A stretch of DNA of 64,000 bases from Streptomyces niger (GTDB lineage Bacteria > Actinomycetota > Actinomycetes > Streptomycetales > Streptomycetaceae): the NCBI RefSeq assembly GCF_000718305.1, contig NZ_JOFQ01000010.1, forward strand, positions 124,001 through 188,000. The letters are read 5' to 3'. Positions 24,489 through 32,934 of the stretch are shown in pieces. A program made the position numbers and the translations under genes. The notes under the pieces are model-generated. The model saw only the letters and a program-made list of their open reading frames with translations. It had not been told where the DNA came from and searched no databases. Every line of letters begins with the position of its first letter. The stretch's first letter is position 1.

Positions 24489-25841
24489 TTACCGCGCGGG
24501 AAGCGGCGCGGTGGCCGGGGCGCCCGCCGCGACCTCCGCCGCCGTCTCGTCGTGGTTCGGGCGGCGCAGGAGCAGCAGCATGCAGCCCATGGTCAGGGCG
24601 ACCTGGAAGACCGCGTAGACGATGACCGCGGTGATCGAACCGGTCCAGTTCAGCAGCGACTGGCCGATGATCGGCGTGGTGCCGCCCAGCAGCGTGCCGC
24701 ACAGCTGGTAGCAGAGCGAGATGCCGGTGTACCGCAGGTGCGCGGGGAACCGGCTGGCGAGCATGCCGGCCAGCGCCGCGTAGTACAGGCAGTGCGGGAT
24801 CGTGGCGACCGCGACGCCGAACATCGCCAGGCCGTAGTTCTCGGTGCCGATGAGGACGAACATCACCGGCATCAGGACCAGTTCGGGCACCAGCATCACG
24901 CAGACCGCGCGCGACCAGCTCTTCATCTTCGTGGCGAGGACCGCGCCGAAGGGCTGGACGATGATCTGGGTGATGTTGGCGACCAGGATGATCGTGAGGA
25001 AGGAGCTGCGGTCGAAGTCCAGTGCGCTGGTCGCCCAGGACAGCGCGAAGGTGGACTTGAAGTACGTCGCCGACAGGCCGATGGTGCAGGCGCCGATGCC
25101 CAGGACGATCAGCATCGGGTGGCTGCGCACCACCTCGGTCAGCGGCACCTTCGCGACCTCCTTCTTCTCGATCAGCTTGGCCATCGCCGGGGACTCGGCG
25201 ACCTTCAGCCGGACGAAGAGGCCGACGATGACCAGCAGCGCGGAGGCGAGGAACGGCACCCGCCAGCCCCAGGAGGTGAAGGCGGCGTCCGGCAGTTGGC
25301 TGATGGCGAGGAAGCTCAGCGTGCTGAGGGTGTTGCCGACCGGCGAGCCCTGCTGCGCGAAGGCGCCGTAGAGGACGGACTTGCCCTTGGGCGCGGACTC
25401 GGAGGCGATCAGGACCGACCCACCCCACTCGCCACCCAGGCCGATACCCTGGATCATCCGTATGCAGACGAGCAGGACCGGCGCGGCGACGCCGATCGAG
25501 GCGTAGCCGGGCAGCAGGCCGATGGCCGTGGTGGACAGGCCCATCATCAGCAGGGTGATGACGAGGGTCTTCTTCCGGCCGAGCCGGTCACCGTAGTGTC
25601 CGAAGACGATGCCGCCGAGCGGACGGGCGAGGAAGCCGACCCAGAAGGTCGCGAAGGCGACCAGCGTGCCGAGGGCGCCGTCCAGTTCGGGGAAGAAGAC
25701 CTTGTCGAAGACGAGGGCGGAGGCGGTGCCGTAGATGTAGAAGTCGAACCACTCGATGGTGGAGCCGATGAAGGCGCCGATTCCGGCGCGGTTGGCGGCT
25801 CTGGTGCGGTCGCGTGGGGTGGGCGCGGCGGGCGCACTCAT
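24489..25841 (-). CDS. MHS-family MFS metabolite:H+ symporter
   Basis: A 450-residue permease with about 12 membrane helices. The MHS signatures are clear: GAFIGSTIEWFDFYIYGTASALVF in helix 1, RPLGGIVFGHYGDRLGRKKTLV (motif A) and RMIQGIGLGGEWGGSVLIASE in helix 4. Family members import small organic acids such as shikimate, citrate, proline/betaine or aromatic acids. It lies in a CoA-thioester catabolic cluster, so it probably imports that pathway's substrate. The hydrolase gene follows after the minisatellite. Confidence 0.92.
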   Translation of the reverse strand: MSAPAAPTPRDRTRAANRAGIGAFIGSTIEWFDFYIYGTASALVFDKVFFPELDGALGTLVAFATFWVGFLARPLGGIVFGHYGDRLGRKKTLVITLLMMGLSTTAIGLLPGYASIGVAAPVLLVCIRMIQGIGLGGEWGGSVLIASESAPKGKSVLYGAFAQQGSPVGNTLSTLSFLAISQLPDAAFTSWGWRVPFLASALLVIVGLFVRLKVAESPAMAKLIEKKEVAKVPLTEVVRSHPMLIVLGIGACTIGLSATYFKSTFALSWATSALDFDRSSFLTIILVANITQIIVQPFGAVLATKMKSWSRAVCVMLVPELVLMPVMFVLIGTENYGLAMFGVAVATIPHCLYYAALAGMLASRFPAHLRYTGISLCYQLCGTLLGGTTPIIGQSLLNWTGSITAVIVYAVFQVALTMGCMLLLLRRPNHDETAAEVAAGAPATAPLPAR

Positions 25842-25880
25842 ACGGACTCCCTGGGCGTCTTTGGGCAGGGGAAGGGGAGA

Positions 25881-25915
25881 CCAGGGGCGCCGCGTCGGCC
25901 GAGCGGCGCCCCTGG
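25881..25915. terminator. Hairpin between the thiolase and MHS permease genes
   Basis: CCAGGGGCGCCGC pairs perfectly with GCGGCGCCCCTGG around a 9-nt loop. On the minus strand it is followed by TCTCCCCTTCCCC. It lies about 105 nt after the thiolase stop and 40 nt before the permease start, so it could also act in the permease leader. Confidence 0.55.
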
Positions 25916-25973
25916 GTGGTACGGGTGGTGCGCGATGAACTTGTACGTATACGGAGGAACCCCGAGAGCGGTC

Positions 25974-26051
25974 GGGGCGCGGGTCAGGCGATCCGCCCGA
26001 AGGCGGCGCCGGGGGCGCGGGTCAGGCGGCGATTCGCTCGAAGACGGCCGC
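25974..26051. repeat. Imperfect direct repeat duplicating the thiolase 3' end
   Basis: GGGGCGCGGGTCAGGCG occurs at 25974-25990 and again at 26012-26028, where it covers the thiolase stop codon. The similarity runs on for about 20 more bases (GCGATYCGCYCGAAGRCGGC). On the minus strand the gene ends FERIAA-stop and the downstream copy reads FGRIA-stop. It is a decayed tandem copy of the last ~8 codons. Confidence 0.65.
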
Positions 26052-27245
26052 GAGGCCCTGGCCGCCGCCGATGCACATGGTCTCCAGGCCGTAGCGGGCC
26101 TCGCGACGCCGCATCTCGCGGGCGAGGGTGGCCAGGATACGGGCGCCGGTGGCGCCGACGGGGTGGCCGAGGGAGACGCCGGAGCCGTTGACGTTGATCC
26201 GCTCGTGGTCAGCCTCGCCGAGGCCCAGCTCCTTCGTGCAGGCCAGTACCTGTGCGGCGAATGCCTCGTTCAACTCGATCAGGTCCAGTTCGGCGAGCTT
26301 GAGACCCGCCTTGTCCAGGGCCGCGCGGGTGGCGCCGACCGGGCCGAGGCCCATGGTCTCCGGGGCGCAGCCGGTCCGCGCGAAGGAGACCAGCCGCACG
26401 ATCGGGGTGAGGCCGAGCCGTTCGGCGGTGGCGGCGCTCGTGACCAGGCAGGCAGCGGCCGCGTCGTTCTGGCCGCTGGCGTTGCCCGCGGTGACGGTGG
26501 CCTCCGGGTCCTGCTTGCCCATGATCGGCTTCAGCTCGGCGAGCTGCTCGGCGGTGGTCTCGGGGCGCGGGTGCTCGTCGGCGGACACGACGGTGTCGCC
26601 CTTCCGGCCGCGCACGGTGACCGGCACGATCTCCTCGTCGAACAGGCCCGCCTCGATGGCGCGCCCGGCCCGCTGCTGCGAGCGGAGCGCCAGCGCGTCC
26701 TGGTCGGCGCGGCTGATGCCGTACTGACGGCGCAGGTTCTCGGCGGTCTCGATCATGCCGCCGGGGATGGGGTGGCGCTCGCCGCCCGCGGTGACCCGGC
26801 CGCGGGTGAGGGAGTCGTGCAGCGTCAGGTTCGGGCCCTTGATGCCCCAGCGGCCCTCGTGGGTGTAGTACGGCGCCGCGCTCATCACGTCCACGCCACC
26901 GGCGATCACCACGTCGCTGAACCCGGCCTTGATCTGCATCGCCGCGTCCAGCACCGCCTGCAGCCCGGAGCCGCAGCGGCGATCGATCTGTACGCCGGTG
27001 ACGGTGTCGGGCAGGCCGGCGTCCAGGGCGGCCACCCGGCCGATGGCCGGCGCGTCGGAGGTGGGCCAGGCGTGGCCGAGGATCACTTCGTCGACCTTCT
27101 CGGGCGCGACACCGGTCCGGCGGACGATCTCGGAGATCAGCAGGGCGGCCAGGGCGGCGGGACGCTGCCCGGCCAGCGCGCCGCCGAACTTGCCGATCGG
27201 GGTGCGCAGCGGTTCGCAGAGGACGATTTCGGTGGAGTCGGACAT
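26022..27245 (-). CDS. Thiolase (acetyl-CoA acyltransferase; 3-oxoadipyl-CoA thiolase-like)
   Basis: A 407-residue thiolase. The N-terminal nucleophile is in VQIDRRCGSGLQAVLDAA, the catalytic His in NGSGVSLGHPVGATGARI, and the second Cys in ETMCIGGGQGLAAVFERI. Length and motifs are those of degradative thiolases. ELNEAFAAQVLACTKELGLG and the flanking CoA-transferase genes suggest cleavage of a 3-oxoacyl-CoA such as 3-oxoadipyl-CoA, though this is not proven. It has its own upstream region with a LysR-type box, after the LysR gene stop. GGAAAGG lies before the ATG at 27245. Confidence 0.93.
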   Translation of the reverse strand: MSDSTEIVLCEPLRTPIGKFGGALAGQRPAALAALLISEIVRRTGVAPEKVDEVILGHAWPTSDAPAIGRVAALDAGLPDTVTGVQIDRRCGSGLQAVLDAAMQIKAGFSDVVIAGGVDVMSAAPYYTHEGRWGIKGPNLTLHDSLTRGRVTAGGERHPIPGGMIETAENLRRQYGISRADQDALALRSQQRAGRAIEAGLFDEEIVPVTVRGRKGDTVVSADEHPRPETTAEQLAELKPIMGKQDPEATVTAGNASGQNDAAAACLVTSAATAERLGLTPIVRLVSFARTGCAPETMGLGPVGATRAALDKAGLKLAELDLIELNEAFAAQVLACTKELGLGEADHERINVNGSGVSLGHPVGATGARILATLAREMRRREARYGLETMCIGGGQGLAAVFERIAA

Positions 27246-27337
27246 GCGACGGCCTTTCCTGGTGCCCTGGTGCCGTGGTGGACCTGGTGGACGCTTCCCG
27301 GTGACTTTTCCACCCGAGCACTGAGCCGGTCCAATAT

Positions 27338-27356
27338 CCAATTCGGTCGAGATTGG
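27338..27356. promoter_or_regulatory. LysR-type box upstream of the thiolase gene
   Basis: CCAAT-N9-ATTGG is a perfect dyad of the T-N11-A class recognised by LysR regulators. It lies about 95 bp upstream of the thiolase start and just after the LysR gene. An adjoining minus-strand block, AATTGGATATTGGAC, resembles AATTCGGTATTGGAC in front of the CoA-transferase operon. Confidence 0.55.
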
Positions 27357-27390
27357 GACGCCAGATTTATCAATCGACTATCGCCGCAGG

Positions 27391-28305
27391 TCAGGAGCGA
27401 ACCGGAGTCTTCCCCTCAGGGGTCGGCAGCGCCTCCTCGGCCACCGCGAGGACGGTACGCAGGGCCGCCGAGGGGTTGTCCGGACGCCACGCCAGCGCGG
27501 CCTGCAGCCGGATCGGCGGGCCCGCGAGCGGCCGGTAGACCAGCCCGGTCTGCTGGATGTGCTGGCAGGAGGTGACGGTGAGGGTGGTGCCCACGCCCGC
27601 GGCGACCAGCGCCAGGATCGTGTACGAGTCGGGCGCCTCCTGCACGACCCGCGGATTGAACCCGGCGCCCTCGCACGCCCGGACCGTGGCGTCCCGGACC
27701 GTGGACCCGGCGTTGGCGGGAAAGCTGACGAACGGCTCGTCGGCGAGCGCGGCGATGGGGATGCGCCGGCGGCGGGCCAGCGGGTGGTCCGAGGGCAGCG
27801 CGCAGACCAGCTCCTCCTCGTCGATCACCCGGGTCGCGACGCCGGGCTGGGTGACCGGGAGCCGCACGAAGCCGAGGTCCAGCGAGCCGTCGGCCACCCC
27901 GGCGAGCGCCACGTTGGCGTACGTCTGGCCCTTCATCACCAGCTCCAGCGCCGGATGCGCGGCCCGCACGGCGCGCGTGAGGAGGGGCAGCGTCTCGTGC
28001 GTGGAGGCGCCCGCGAAGCCGATGGTGACCCGGCCGTACTCGCCCCGCCCGGCGGCCTTCGCGGCGCGCGTCGCGGTGTCCAGGTCGGCCAGCACGGTCC
28101 GTACGGGGTCGAGGAAGGACTGGCCCGCGCTGGTCAGCCGGACGGAGCGGGTGTTGCGCTCGAAGAGCTGGACGCCCAGCTCCTTCTCCAGCTGGCGGAT
28201 CTGCTGGCTGAGCGGCGGCTGCGCCATCTGCAGCCGCTTGGCGGCCCGCCCGAAGTGCAGCTCCTCGGCCACCGCGACGAAGGCGGTCAGATGCCGCAGC
28301 TCCAT
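27391..28305 (-). CDS. LysR-family transcriptional regulator
   Basis: A 304-residue LTTR from the ATG at 28305 (MELRHLTAFVAVAEE). The N-terminal winged HTH is classical: FGRAAKRLQMAQPPLSQQIRQLEKELGVQLFERNTRSVRLTSAG. The effector domain begins around residue 90 (GRVTIGFAGASTHETLPLL) and resembles regulators of aromatic and beta-ketoadipate pathways such as CatR/PcaQ/BenM. It is divergent from the CoA-transferase operon and upstream of the thiolase, with an LTTR dyad in both intergenic regions. It therefore probably activates both units on binding a pathway intermediate. Confidence 0.92.
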   Translation of the reverse strand: MELRHLTAFVAVAEELHFGRAAKRLQMAQPPLSQQIRQLEKELGVQLFERNTRSVRLTSAGQSFLDPVRTVLADLDTATRAAKAAGRGEYGRVTIGFAGASTHETLPLLTRAVRAAHPALELVMKGQTYANVALAGVADGSLDLGFVRLPVTQPGVATRVIDEEELVCALPSDHPLARRRRIPIAALADEPFVSFPANAGSTVRDATVRACEGAGFNPRVVQEAPDSYTILALVAAGVGTTLTVTSCQHIQQTGLVYRPLAGPPIRLQAALAWRPDNPSAALRTVLAVAEEALPTPEGKTPVRS

Positions 28306-28361
28306 GTCCGTTCCACCGTCCACCCGTACCGACTATGTTCTGCTGGATATCAGTCTGACCT

Positions 28362-28387
28362 TAATTCGGTATTGGACGGAGATCAAT
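28362..28387. promoter_or_regulatory. LysR-type box upstream of the CoA-transferase operon
   Basis: ATTG-N9-CAAT (28371-28387) is a T-N11-A dyad preceded by AATTCGGT, located in the divergent LysR/CoA-transferase gap. The block AATTCGGTATTGGAC matches 13 of 15 positions of a block in front of the thiolase gene. Confidence 0.55.
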
Positions 28388-28443
28388 GGCCGGTGAAACG
28401 GTATGCGGGACCGGATCCGCCACCCCGCACGCCGAGGAGCACC

Positions 28444-29376
28444 GTGGACAAGACCATGACGATGCGGGAGGCCGTCTCCTCCTTCGTCCATGACGGGGAC
28501 ACCGTCTCCCTCGAAGGCTTCACGCACCTCATCCCCACCGCCGCCGGGCACGAGATCATCCGGCAGGGCCGCCGGGGCCTCACCGTCGTCCGGATGACGG
28601 CCGACATCGTCGTGGACCAGATGCTCGCGGCCGGCTGCGTGTCCCGGCTGGTCTCCTCCTTCGTCGGCAACTCCTCGGCCGGTTCGCTGGGTGAGCTGCG
28701 CCGCCGGGTGGAGAAGGCCGACCCGGAGCCGCTGATCTTCGAGGAGTACAGCCACTACGGCATGATCTGCCGCTACCTCGCGGGCGCCCAGCGGCTGCCC
28801 TTCTACCCGCTGCGCTCGTACGGCGGCAGCGACCTGCCCTCGGTCAACGACGGCCTGCGCAAGGTCACTTCACCCTTCCCGGGCCCGGACGGCGAGCCGG
28901 AGCAGGTCTACGTCGTACCGCCCGTCAACCCCGACGTGACGATCATTCACGCGCAGCGCGCCGACCGCAGCGGCAACACCCAGATCTGGGGCCTGACGGG
29001 CGTGCAGGCGGAGGCGGTGTACGCGGCGGACAAGGCGGTCGTGGTCGTCGAGGAGATCGTCGAGGACGAGGTCGTCCGCTCCGACCCCAACCGCACGGTG
29101 ATCCCCTCGCACGCGGTGGACGCGGTGGTGGCCTGCCCGCGCGGCGCCCACCCGTCCTTCGCGCAGGGCTACTACGACCGGGACAACGCCTTCTACCGCG
29201 CCTGGTCCGGCATCAGCAAGGACCCCGACCGGCTCCGGGACTGGCTGAAGGAGTGGGTGTACGGCACCGCGGACCACGCGGAGTACGTCAGCAAGCTCGG
29301 TGAGGAGTTCTGGGACTCCCTTGCCGTCGGCGAGGCGATGAGCCTGCCGGTGAACTACGGGAGGCGACTGGGATGA
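28444..29376 (+). CDS. CoA-transferase subunit A (3-oxoacid/3-oxoadipate type)
   Basis: A 310-residue family I CoA-transferase alpha subunit. Features are REAVSSFVHDGDTVSLEGFTHLIPTAAGHEII at the N-terminus, the VPPVNPDVTIIHAQRADRSGNTQIWG CoA-binding region, and VVVVEEIVEDEVVRSDPNRTVIPSHAVDAVV. The start is a GTG with GAGGAG four nt upstream; the internal ATG four codons later is less well placed. Its last four bases overlap the ATG of the beta subunit. The pair moves CoA from an acyl donor such as succinyl-CoA to a 3-oxo acid. Confidence 0.92.
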   Translation: MDKTMTMREAVSSFVHDGDTVSLEGFTHLIPTAAGHEIIRQGRRGLTVVRMTADIVVDQMLAAGCVSRLVSSFVGNSSAGSLGELRRRVEKADPEPLIFEEYSHYGMICRYLAGAQRLPFYPLRSYGGSDLPSVNDGLRKVTSPFPGPDGEPEQVYVVPPVNPDVTIIHAQRADRSGNTQIWGLTGVQAEAVYAADKAVVVVEEIVEDEVVRSDPNRTVIPSHAVDAVVACPRGAHPSFAQGYYDRDNAFYRAWSGISKDPDRLRDWLKEWVYGTADHAEYVSKLGEEFWDSLAVGEAMSLPVNYGRRLG

Positions 29377-30152
29377 CGGATTCGACCACCACCACCGACG
29401 TGACCTCGTCCGAACTGCTCGCCGTCGTCGCCTCGCGCGAACTGGCGGCGCGGCGCACGGTGTTCGCCGGGATCGGGCTGCCCACGCTCGCCGCCTCGCT
29501 CGCGCACCTCACGGTCGCGCCGCAGCTGGAGATCGTGTACGAGTCCGGGGTGTGCGGCGCGCACCCCTCGCACCTGCCCGAGACCATCGCCGACGCGGTG
29601 CTGATCACCGGGGCCGAGGCGGTCCTGTCGATGCCCGCGCTCTTCGGGTACGTCCTGCAGGGCGGCCACATCGACGTCGGGTTCCTCGGCGCGGCGCAGA
29701 TCGACAAGTGGGGCAACCTCAACACCTCCGTCATCGGCGACTGGGACGCGCCGAAGGTCCGGCTGCCCGGTTCCGGCGGCGCGATCGAGGTGATGGCCAA
29801 CTCCCGCGAGGTGTTCGTGGTGATGCGCCGCCACGACCCGCGGTCCTTCACCGAGAAGCTGGACTTCTGCACCACGCCGGGGCCCGACCGCGCCGTCGAG
29901 GAGGGCCTGCGCCCGCTCGGAACGGGCGTCACCCGGGTCATCACCGAGCTGGGCATCCTGGCCCGCGCGGGCGTCGGCGAGGAGCTGACGCTGGTGGCCG
30001 TGCACCCGGGCGTGACGGTGGATCAGGTGCGCGAGAACACCGGCTGGGACCTCGCGGTCGCCGACACGGTGGAGACCGTACGGCCGCCCGGCGCCGACGA
30101 ACTGCGCCTGCTGCGCGAGGATGTCGACCCGGACCGCGTGTACCTGCGCTGA
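29373..30152 (+). CDS. CoA-transferase subunit B
   Basis: A 259-residue beta subunit. The catalytic glutamate is in QLEIVYESGVCGAHP (the E-S-G motif of family I enzymes). GGHIDVGFLGAAQIDKWGNLNTSVIGD and RLPGSGGAIEVMANSREVFVVMRRHD are standard blocks. It is translationally coupled to subunit A by ATGA and followed 19 nt later by the dehydrogenase gene. Subunit sizes (about 310 and 260) fit the actinobacterial 3-oxoadipate/glutaconate-like group better than the short PcaIJ of proteobacteria. Confidence 0.92.
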   Translation: MTDSTTTTDVTSSELLAVVASRELAARRTVFAGIGLPTLAASLAHLTVAPQLEIVYESGVCGAHPSHLPETIADAVLITGAEAVLSMPALFGYVLQGGHIDVGFLGAAQIDKWGNLNTSVIGDWDAPKVRLPGSGGAIEVMANSREVFVVMRRHDPRSFTEKLDFCTTPGPDRAVEEGLRPLGTGVTRVITELGILARAGVGEELTLVAVHPGVTVDQVRENTGWDLAVADTVETVRPPGADELRLLREDVDPDRVYLR

Positions 30153-30171
30153 CCAGAAGGGACTCACCGAG

Positions 30172-31716
30172 GTGCGTATCAGAATCGTCGGCGCCGGTGT
30201 GATGGGCCGCGGCATCGCCCAGTGGGCCGCCACCGCCGGCCACACCGTTGAGCTGGCCGACATCCGTACGGAGGCGGTCGGCTCGGCCGTGGACTTCGTG
30301 CGGGGCATGCTCGACCGGGCCGCCGCCAAGGGCCGGCTGACCGAGGCGGAGGCGGCGGACGCGTTCGCCCGCATCGTGCCGCTGGACTCCCCCTGGGCGC
30401 CCGGCGACGGCGTCGAGCTGGTCATCGAGGCGGCCCGGGAGGACCTGGACACCAAGGCCGAGGTCTTCGGGAAGCTGGCCGAGGCGCTGCCCGCGTCCAC
30501 GGTCTTCGCCACCAACACCTCCTCCCTCTCCGTCACCTCGATCGCCGCCACGCTGGCCGACCCCTCCCGCCTGGCGGGCCTGCACTTCTTCAATCCGGTA
30601 CCGCTGATGAAGATCGTGGAGGTGGTCCCGGGCGCGGCGACCCGGCCCGAGATTCCGGCGCTCCTCACCGACCTGGTGGCCGGCACCGGCCACCGCGCCG
30701 TCGTCGTCGCCGACACCCCCGGCTTCCTCGTCAACCACGCCGGGCGCGGTCTGGTGACCGAGGCGCTGGCGCTGCTGGAGGAGACCGTCGCCGACGTACC
30801 CGGCATCGACCGCATCGCACGCGACGTGCTCGGCCTGAAAATGGGCCCGTTCGAGTTGATGGACCTCACCGGGCTCGACGTGACCGCGGCGGTCATCGAC
30901 ACCATCTGGCACGGCTTCCGCCACGCCGACCGGCTCCGCCCGTCCTTCCTCACGCCCAACCGGGTCACCGCCGGGCTGCTCGGCCGCAAGGCGGGCCGCG
31001 GCTGGTACGTGTACGGTCCCGAGGACCCGGCGCCGGCGGCCGTCCCCGAGCCGCCCGTCACCGGCGACGCCAAGCGGCCCGTACGGGTGGCCGGCACGGG
31101 CCCCGGTACGGGGGCGCTGCGTTCGGCGCTCGCCGCGTCCGGCGCGGTGCTCGACGAGGCGGCGCGCCCGGCCGACGACGCGCTGGTCCTCGTCGCCACC
31201 TGGGGCACGACGGTCGCCGAAGCGGTGGCGGGGCTGAGCCTGCCGCCGGCCCGCACCCTGGGTGTCGACCCGCTGTCGCTGTCCACCCGCCGCCGCGTAC
31301 TGGCAGCCACGCCGGCCACCGACCCGGAGGTGACGGCCGACGCCCGCGCGGTCCTCGCGGCGCCCGGCGGCGACGCCACGGACCCGTACGCGGTGACCGT
31401 CGTACGGGACGCCGCGGGCTCCGTCGCGCAGCGGCTGCTCGCCTCGATCGTCTCGGTCGCGGCGTCGATCGCGGAACGTGGGCTCGCGACCCCGGCCGAC
31501 ATCGACCTCGCCGTCACCACCGGCCTGGGTTACCCGCACGGCCCGCTCGCCTGGGGTGACACCATCGGCGCGCCCCGCCTGCTCGCCCTCCAGCAGGCCC
31601 TGCACCGCACCACGGGCGACCCCCGCTACCGTCCCACCCGCTGGCTCACCGAGCGCGCCCAACTGGGCATGTCCCTCACGGACCCGGGCAACAGCCCGTT
31701 CCCGCAGGCCGGCTGA
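30172..31716 (+). CDS. 3-hydroxyacyl-CoA dehydrogenase (PaaH/PaaC-like, two C-terminal domains)
   Basis: A 514-residue NAD-dependent enzyme from a GTG with AGAAGGGA upstream. The Rossmann motif is IRIVGAGVMGRGIAQWAATAGHTV, the catalytic region GLHFFNPVPLMKIVEVVPG, then DTPGFLVNHAGRGLVTEALALLEE. Two consecutive C-terminal helical domains follow (about 185-285 and 410-514; the second has YPHGPLAWGDTIGAPRLLALQQAL), as in phenylacetate PaaH. It would oxidise a 3-hydroxyacyl-CoA such as 3-hydroxyadipyl-CoA to the thiolase substrate. It ends the operon, and a strong hairpin follows. Confidence 0.93.
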   Translation: MRIRIVGAGVMGRGIAQWAATAGHTVELADIRTEAVGSAVDFVRGMLDRAAAKGRLTEAEAADAFARIVPLDSPWAPGDGVELVIEAAREDLDTKAEVFGKLAEALPASTVFATNTSSLSVTSIAATLADPSRLAGLHFFNPVPLMKIVEVVPGAATRPEIPALLTDLVAGTGHRAVVVADTPGFLVNHAGRGLVTEALALLEETVADVPGIDRIARDVLGLKMGPFELMDLTGLDVTAAVIDTIWHGFRHADRLRPSFLTPNRVTAGLLGRKAGRGWYVYGPEDPAPAAVPEPPVTGDAKRPVRVAGTGPGTGALRSALAASGAVLDEAARPADDALVLVATWGTTVAEAVAGLSLPPARTLGVDPLSLSTRRRVLAATPATDPEVTADARAVLAAPGGDATDPYAVTVVRDAAGSVAQRLLASIVSVAASIAERGLATPADIDLAVTTGLGYPHGPLAWGDTIGAPRLLALQQALHRTTGDPRYRPTRWLTERAQLGMSLTDPGNSPFPQAG

Positions 31717-31730
31717 GCCTGCCGCAGACC

Positions 31731-31780
31731 GGTCGCGGCGCACCGGCGATCATGCCCTGACTGCCCGGTGCGCCGCGACC
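31731..31780. terminator. Strong hairpin ending the CoA-transferase/dehydrogenase operon
   Basis: GGTCGCGGCGCACCGG pairs perfectly over 16 bp with CCGGTGCGCCGCGACC around an 18-nt loop. It begins 14 nt after the dehydrogenase stop. Confidence 0.75.
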
Positions 31781-31903
31781 GCGGGTGACCTGGTTGTCAT
31801 GCACTCGCCACTAGGTGCAACACCGGTGAGAACTCTCCTGACCAGCAAAGACAAGACCCGACGAGGCTTCCACTTTCCCCTTCACAGCCGTTGTACTGGC
31901 GCC

Positions 31904-32776
31904 ATGGACAACGACTGGTACGTGGACGATCGGTGCACCGACTGCGACGTGGCCAGGCAGCTCGCGCCCGGCTTGATCGACCGGGTCGGCCGGCGCTCCG
32001 AGGTGGTGCGCCAGCCACGCGACGCGACGGAGGAGCGGGCGGTGCACGCCGCGGCCTTCGCCTGCCCGACCCGCTCCGTCCGCCCCGCATCCGGCCGCCT
32101 GGACCCGGCACTGGATCCCTTCCCCCTGGCCCTCGACGCGACCGTCTCCCTCTGCGGCCACAACTCCCGGCGGACCGCCGGCGCCAACTCCTACCTCGTA
32201 CGCCGTCCCGCGGGGAACCTCGTACTCGTGGACACCCCGCGCTGGAGCGAGGCGCTCGCCGCGAAGTACGCGGCGCTCGGCCCGGTCACCGACGTGCTGC
32301 TCACCCACCGGGACCACGCGGCACACGGCCGCCGGTACGCGGACCGCTTCGCCGCCCGGCTCTGGATCCACGAGGGCGACCTGGCCGCGGCACCCGACGC
32401 CGACATGGTGCTGCGCGGCACGGAGAGCACGGAGGTCGGCCCGGGGCTGGTCGCGCACCCGCTGCCCGGCCACACCCGGGGCAGCGTGCTGTACGTCGCC
32501 GACGAGCGGTACTGCTTCAGCGGGGACAGCTTCTACTGGTCCCGCACGACGGGCGACATCGAGGTGGCCGAGAGCGTCACCTGGTACTCCATCGAGGAGC
32601 TGGCCGCTTCCCTGGCACGCACCGCGGGGCGGCTGCGCTTCGAGTGGCTGCTCCCCGGCCACGGCGACCGCCGGCACCTGCCGGCGGAGCACATGGCCGA
32701 GCGACTGCGGCAGCTGGCCGTGCGCACCCGTCAACTGACGCCCCGGCCGGTCGACTTCACCGCGATGCGCTGGTGA
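31904..32776 (+). CDS. Metallo-beta-lactamase-fold hydrolase with N-terminal ferredoxin-like segment
   Basis: A 290-residue protein. The first ~60 residues carry CTDCDVARQLAP and FACPTRSVR, resembling a reduced one-cluster ferredoxin segment. The MBL domain follows: NSYLVRRPAGNLVLVDTP, LLTHRDHAAHGRRYADRF (THxDHxxH), LPGHTRGSVLY, FSGDSFYW and LLPGHGDRRHLP. The proximal metal ligands look complete. Function is unknown; glyoxalase-II-like or persulfide dioxygenase activity would be guesses. Its 3' end (PVDFTAMRW-stop) borders the six-gene island, and a decayed copy of that 3' end lies beyond the island at 44445-44544. Confidence 0.85.
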   Translation: MDNDWYVDDRCTDCDVARQLAPGLIDRVGRRSEVVRQPRDATEERAVHAAAFACPTRSVRPASGRLDPALDPFPLALDATVSLCGHNSRRTAGANSYLVRRPAGNLVLVDTPRWSEALAAKYAALGPVTDVLLTHRDHAAHGRRYADRFAARLWIHEGDLAAAPDADMVLRGTESTEVGPGLVAHPLPGHTRGSVLYVADERYCFSGDSFYWSRTTGDIEVAESVTWYSIEELAASLARTAGRLRFEWLLPGHGDRRHLPAEHMAERLRQLAVRTRQLTPRPVDFTAMRW

Positions 32777-32934
32777 CACGGCGCGCCGGGGGGGTGTCCC
32801 GCCACCACTCGGACACCGGCCGTTGTTTCTGCCAAGCTTCGCTCGCGATGGAGGTAATGCCTCGAAGTGCCGCCGACGTGTTCTTGCCGTACCTGGGGTT
32901 CTTCCACTAGCGAATTCGGTTCAATACCTCCTTT
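32777..32934. other. Left edge of the island: AT-richer gap with an orphan Shine-Dalgarno
   Basis: This 158-bp gap lies between the MBL hydrolase and the last gene of the minus-strand island. On the minus strand AAAAGGAGGT (32926-32935) overlaps the stop of the DUF2357-like gene, yet no good start or open frame follows at the right spacing. TCGCTCGCGA (32839-32848) recurs at 44395-44404 on the island's other side. I see no complete gene here. Confidence 0.5.

Noticed and set aside
24099..27575. 1158-codon frame on the plus strand across the hydrolase, permease and thiolase
   Set aside because: It is antisense to three well-supported genes, has Gly/Arg/Asp-biased composition, and no ribosome site or domain.
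32821..32910. Short plus-strand peptide MPRSAADVFLPYLGFFH after the MBL gene
   Set aside because: Seventeen residues, with the GGAGG only one base from the ATG. No support beyond an open frame.
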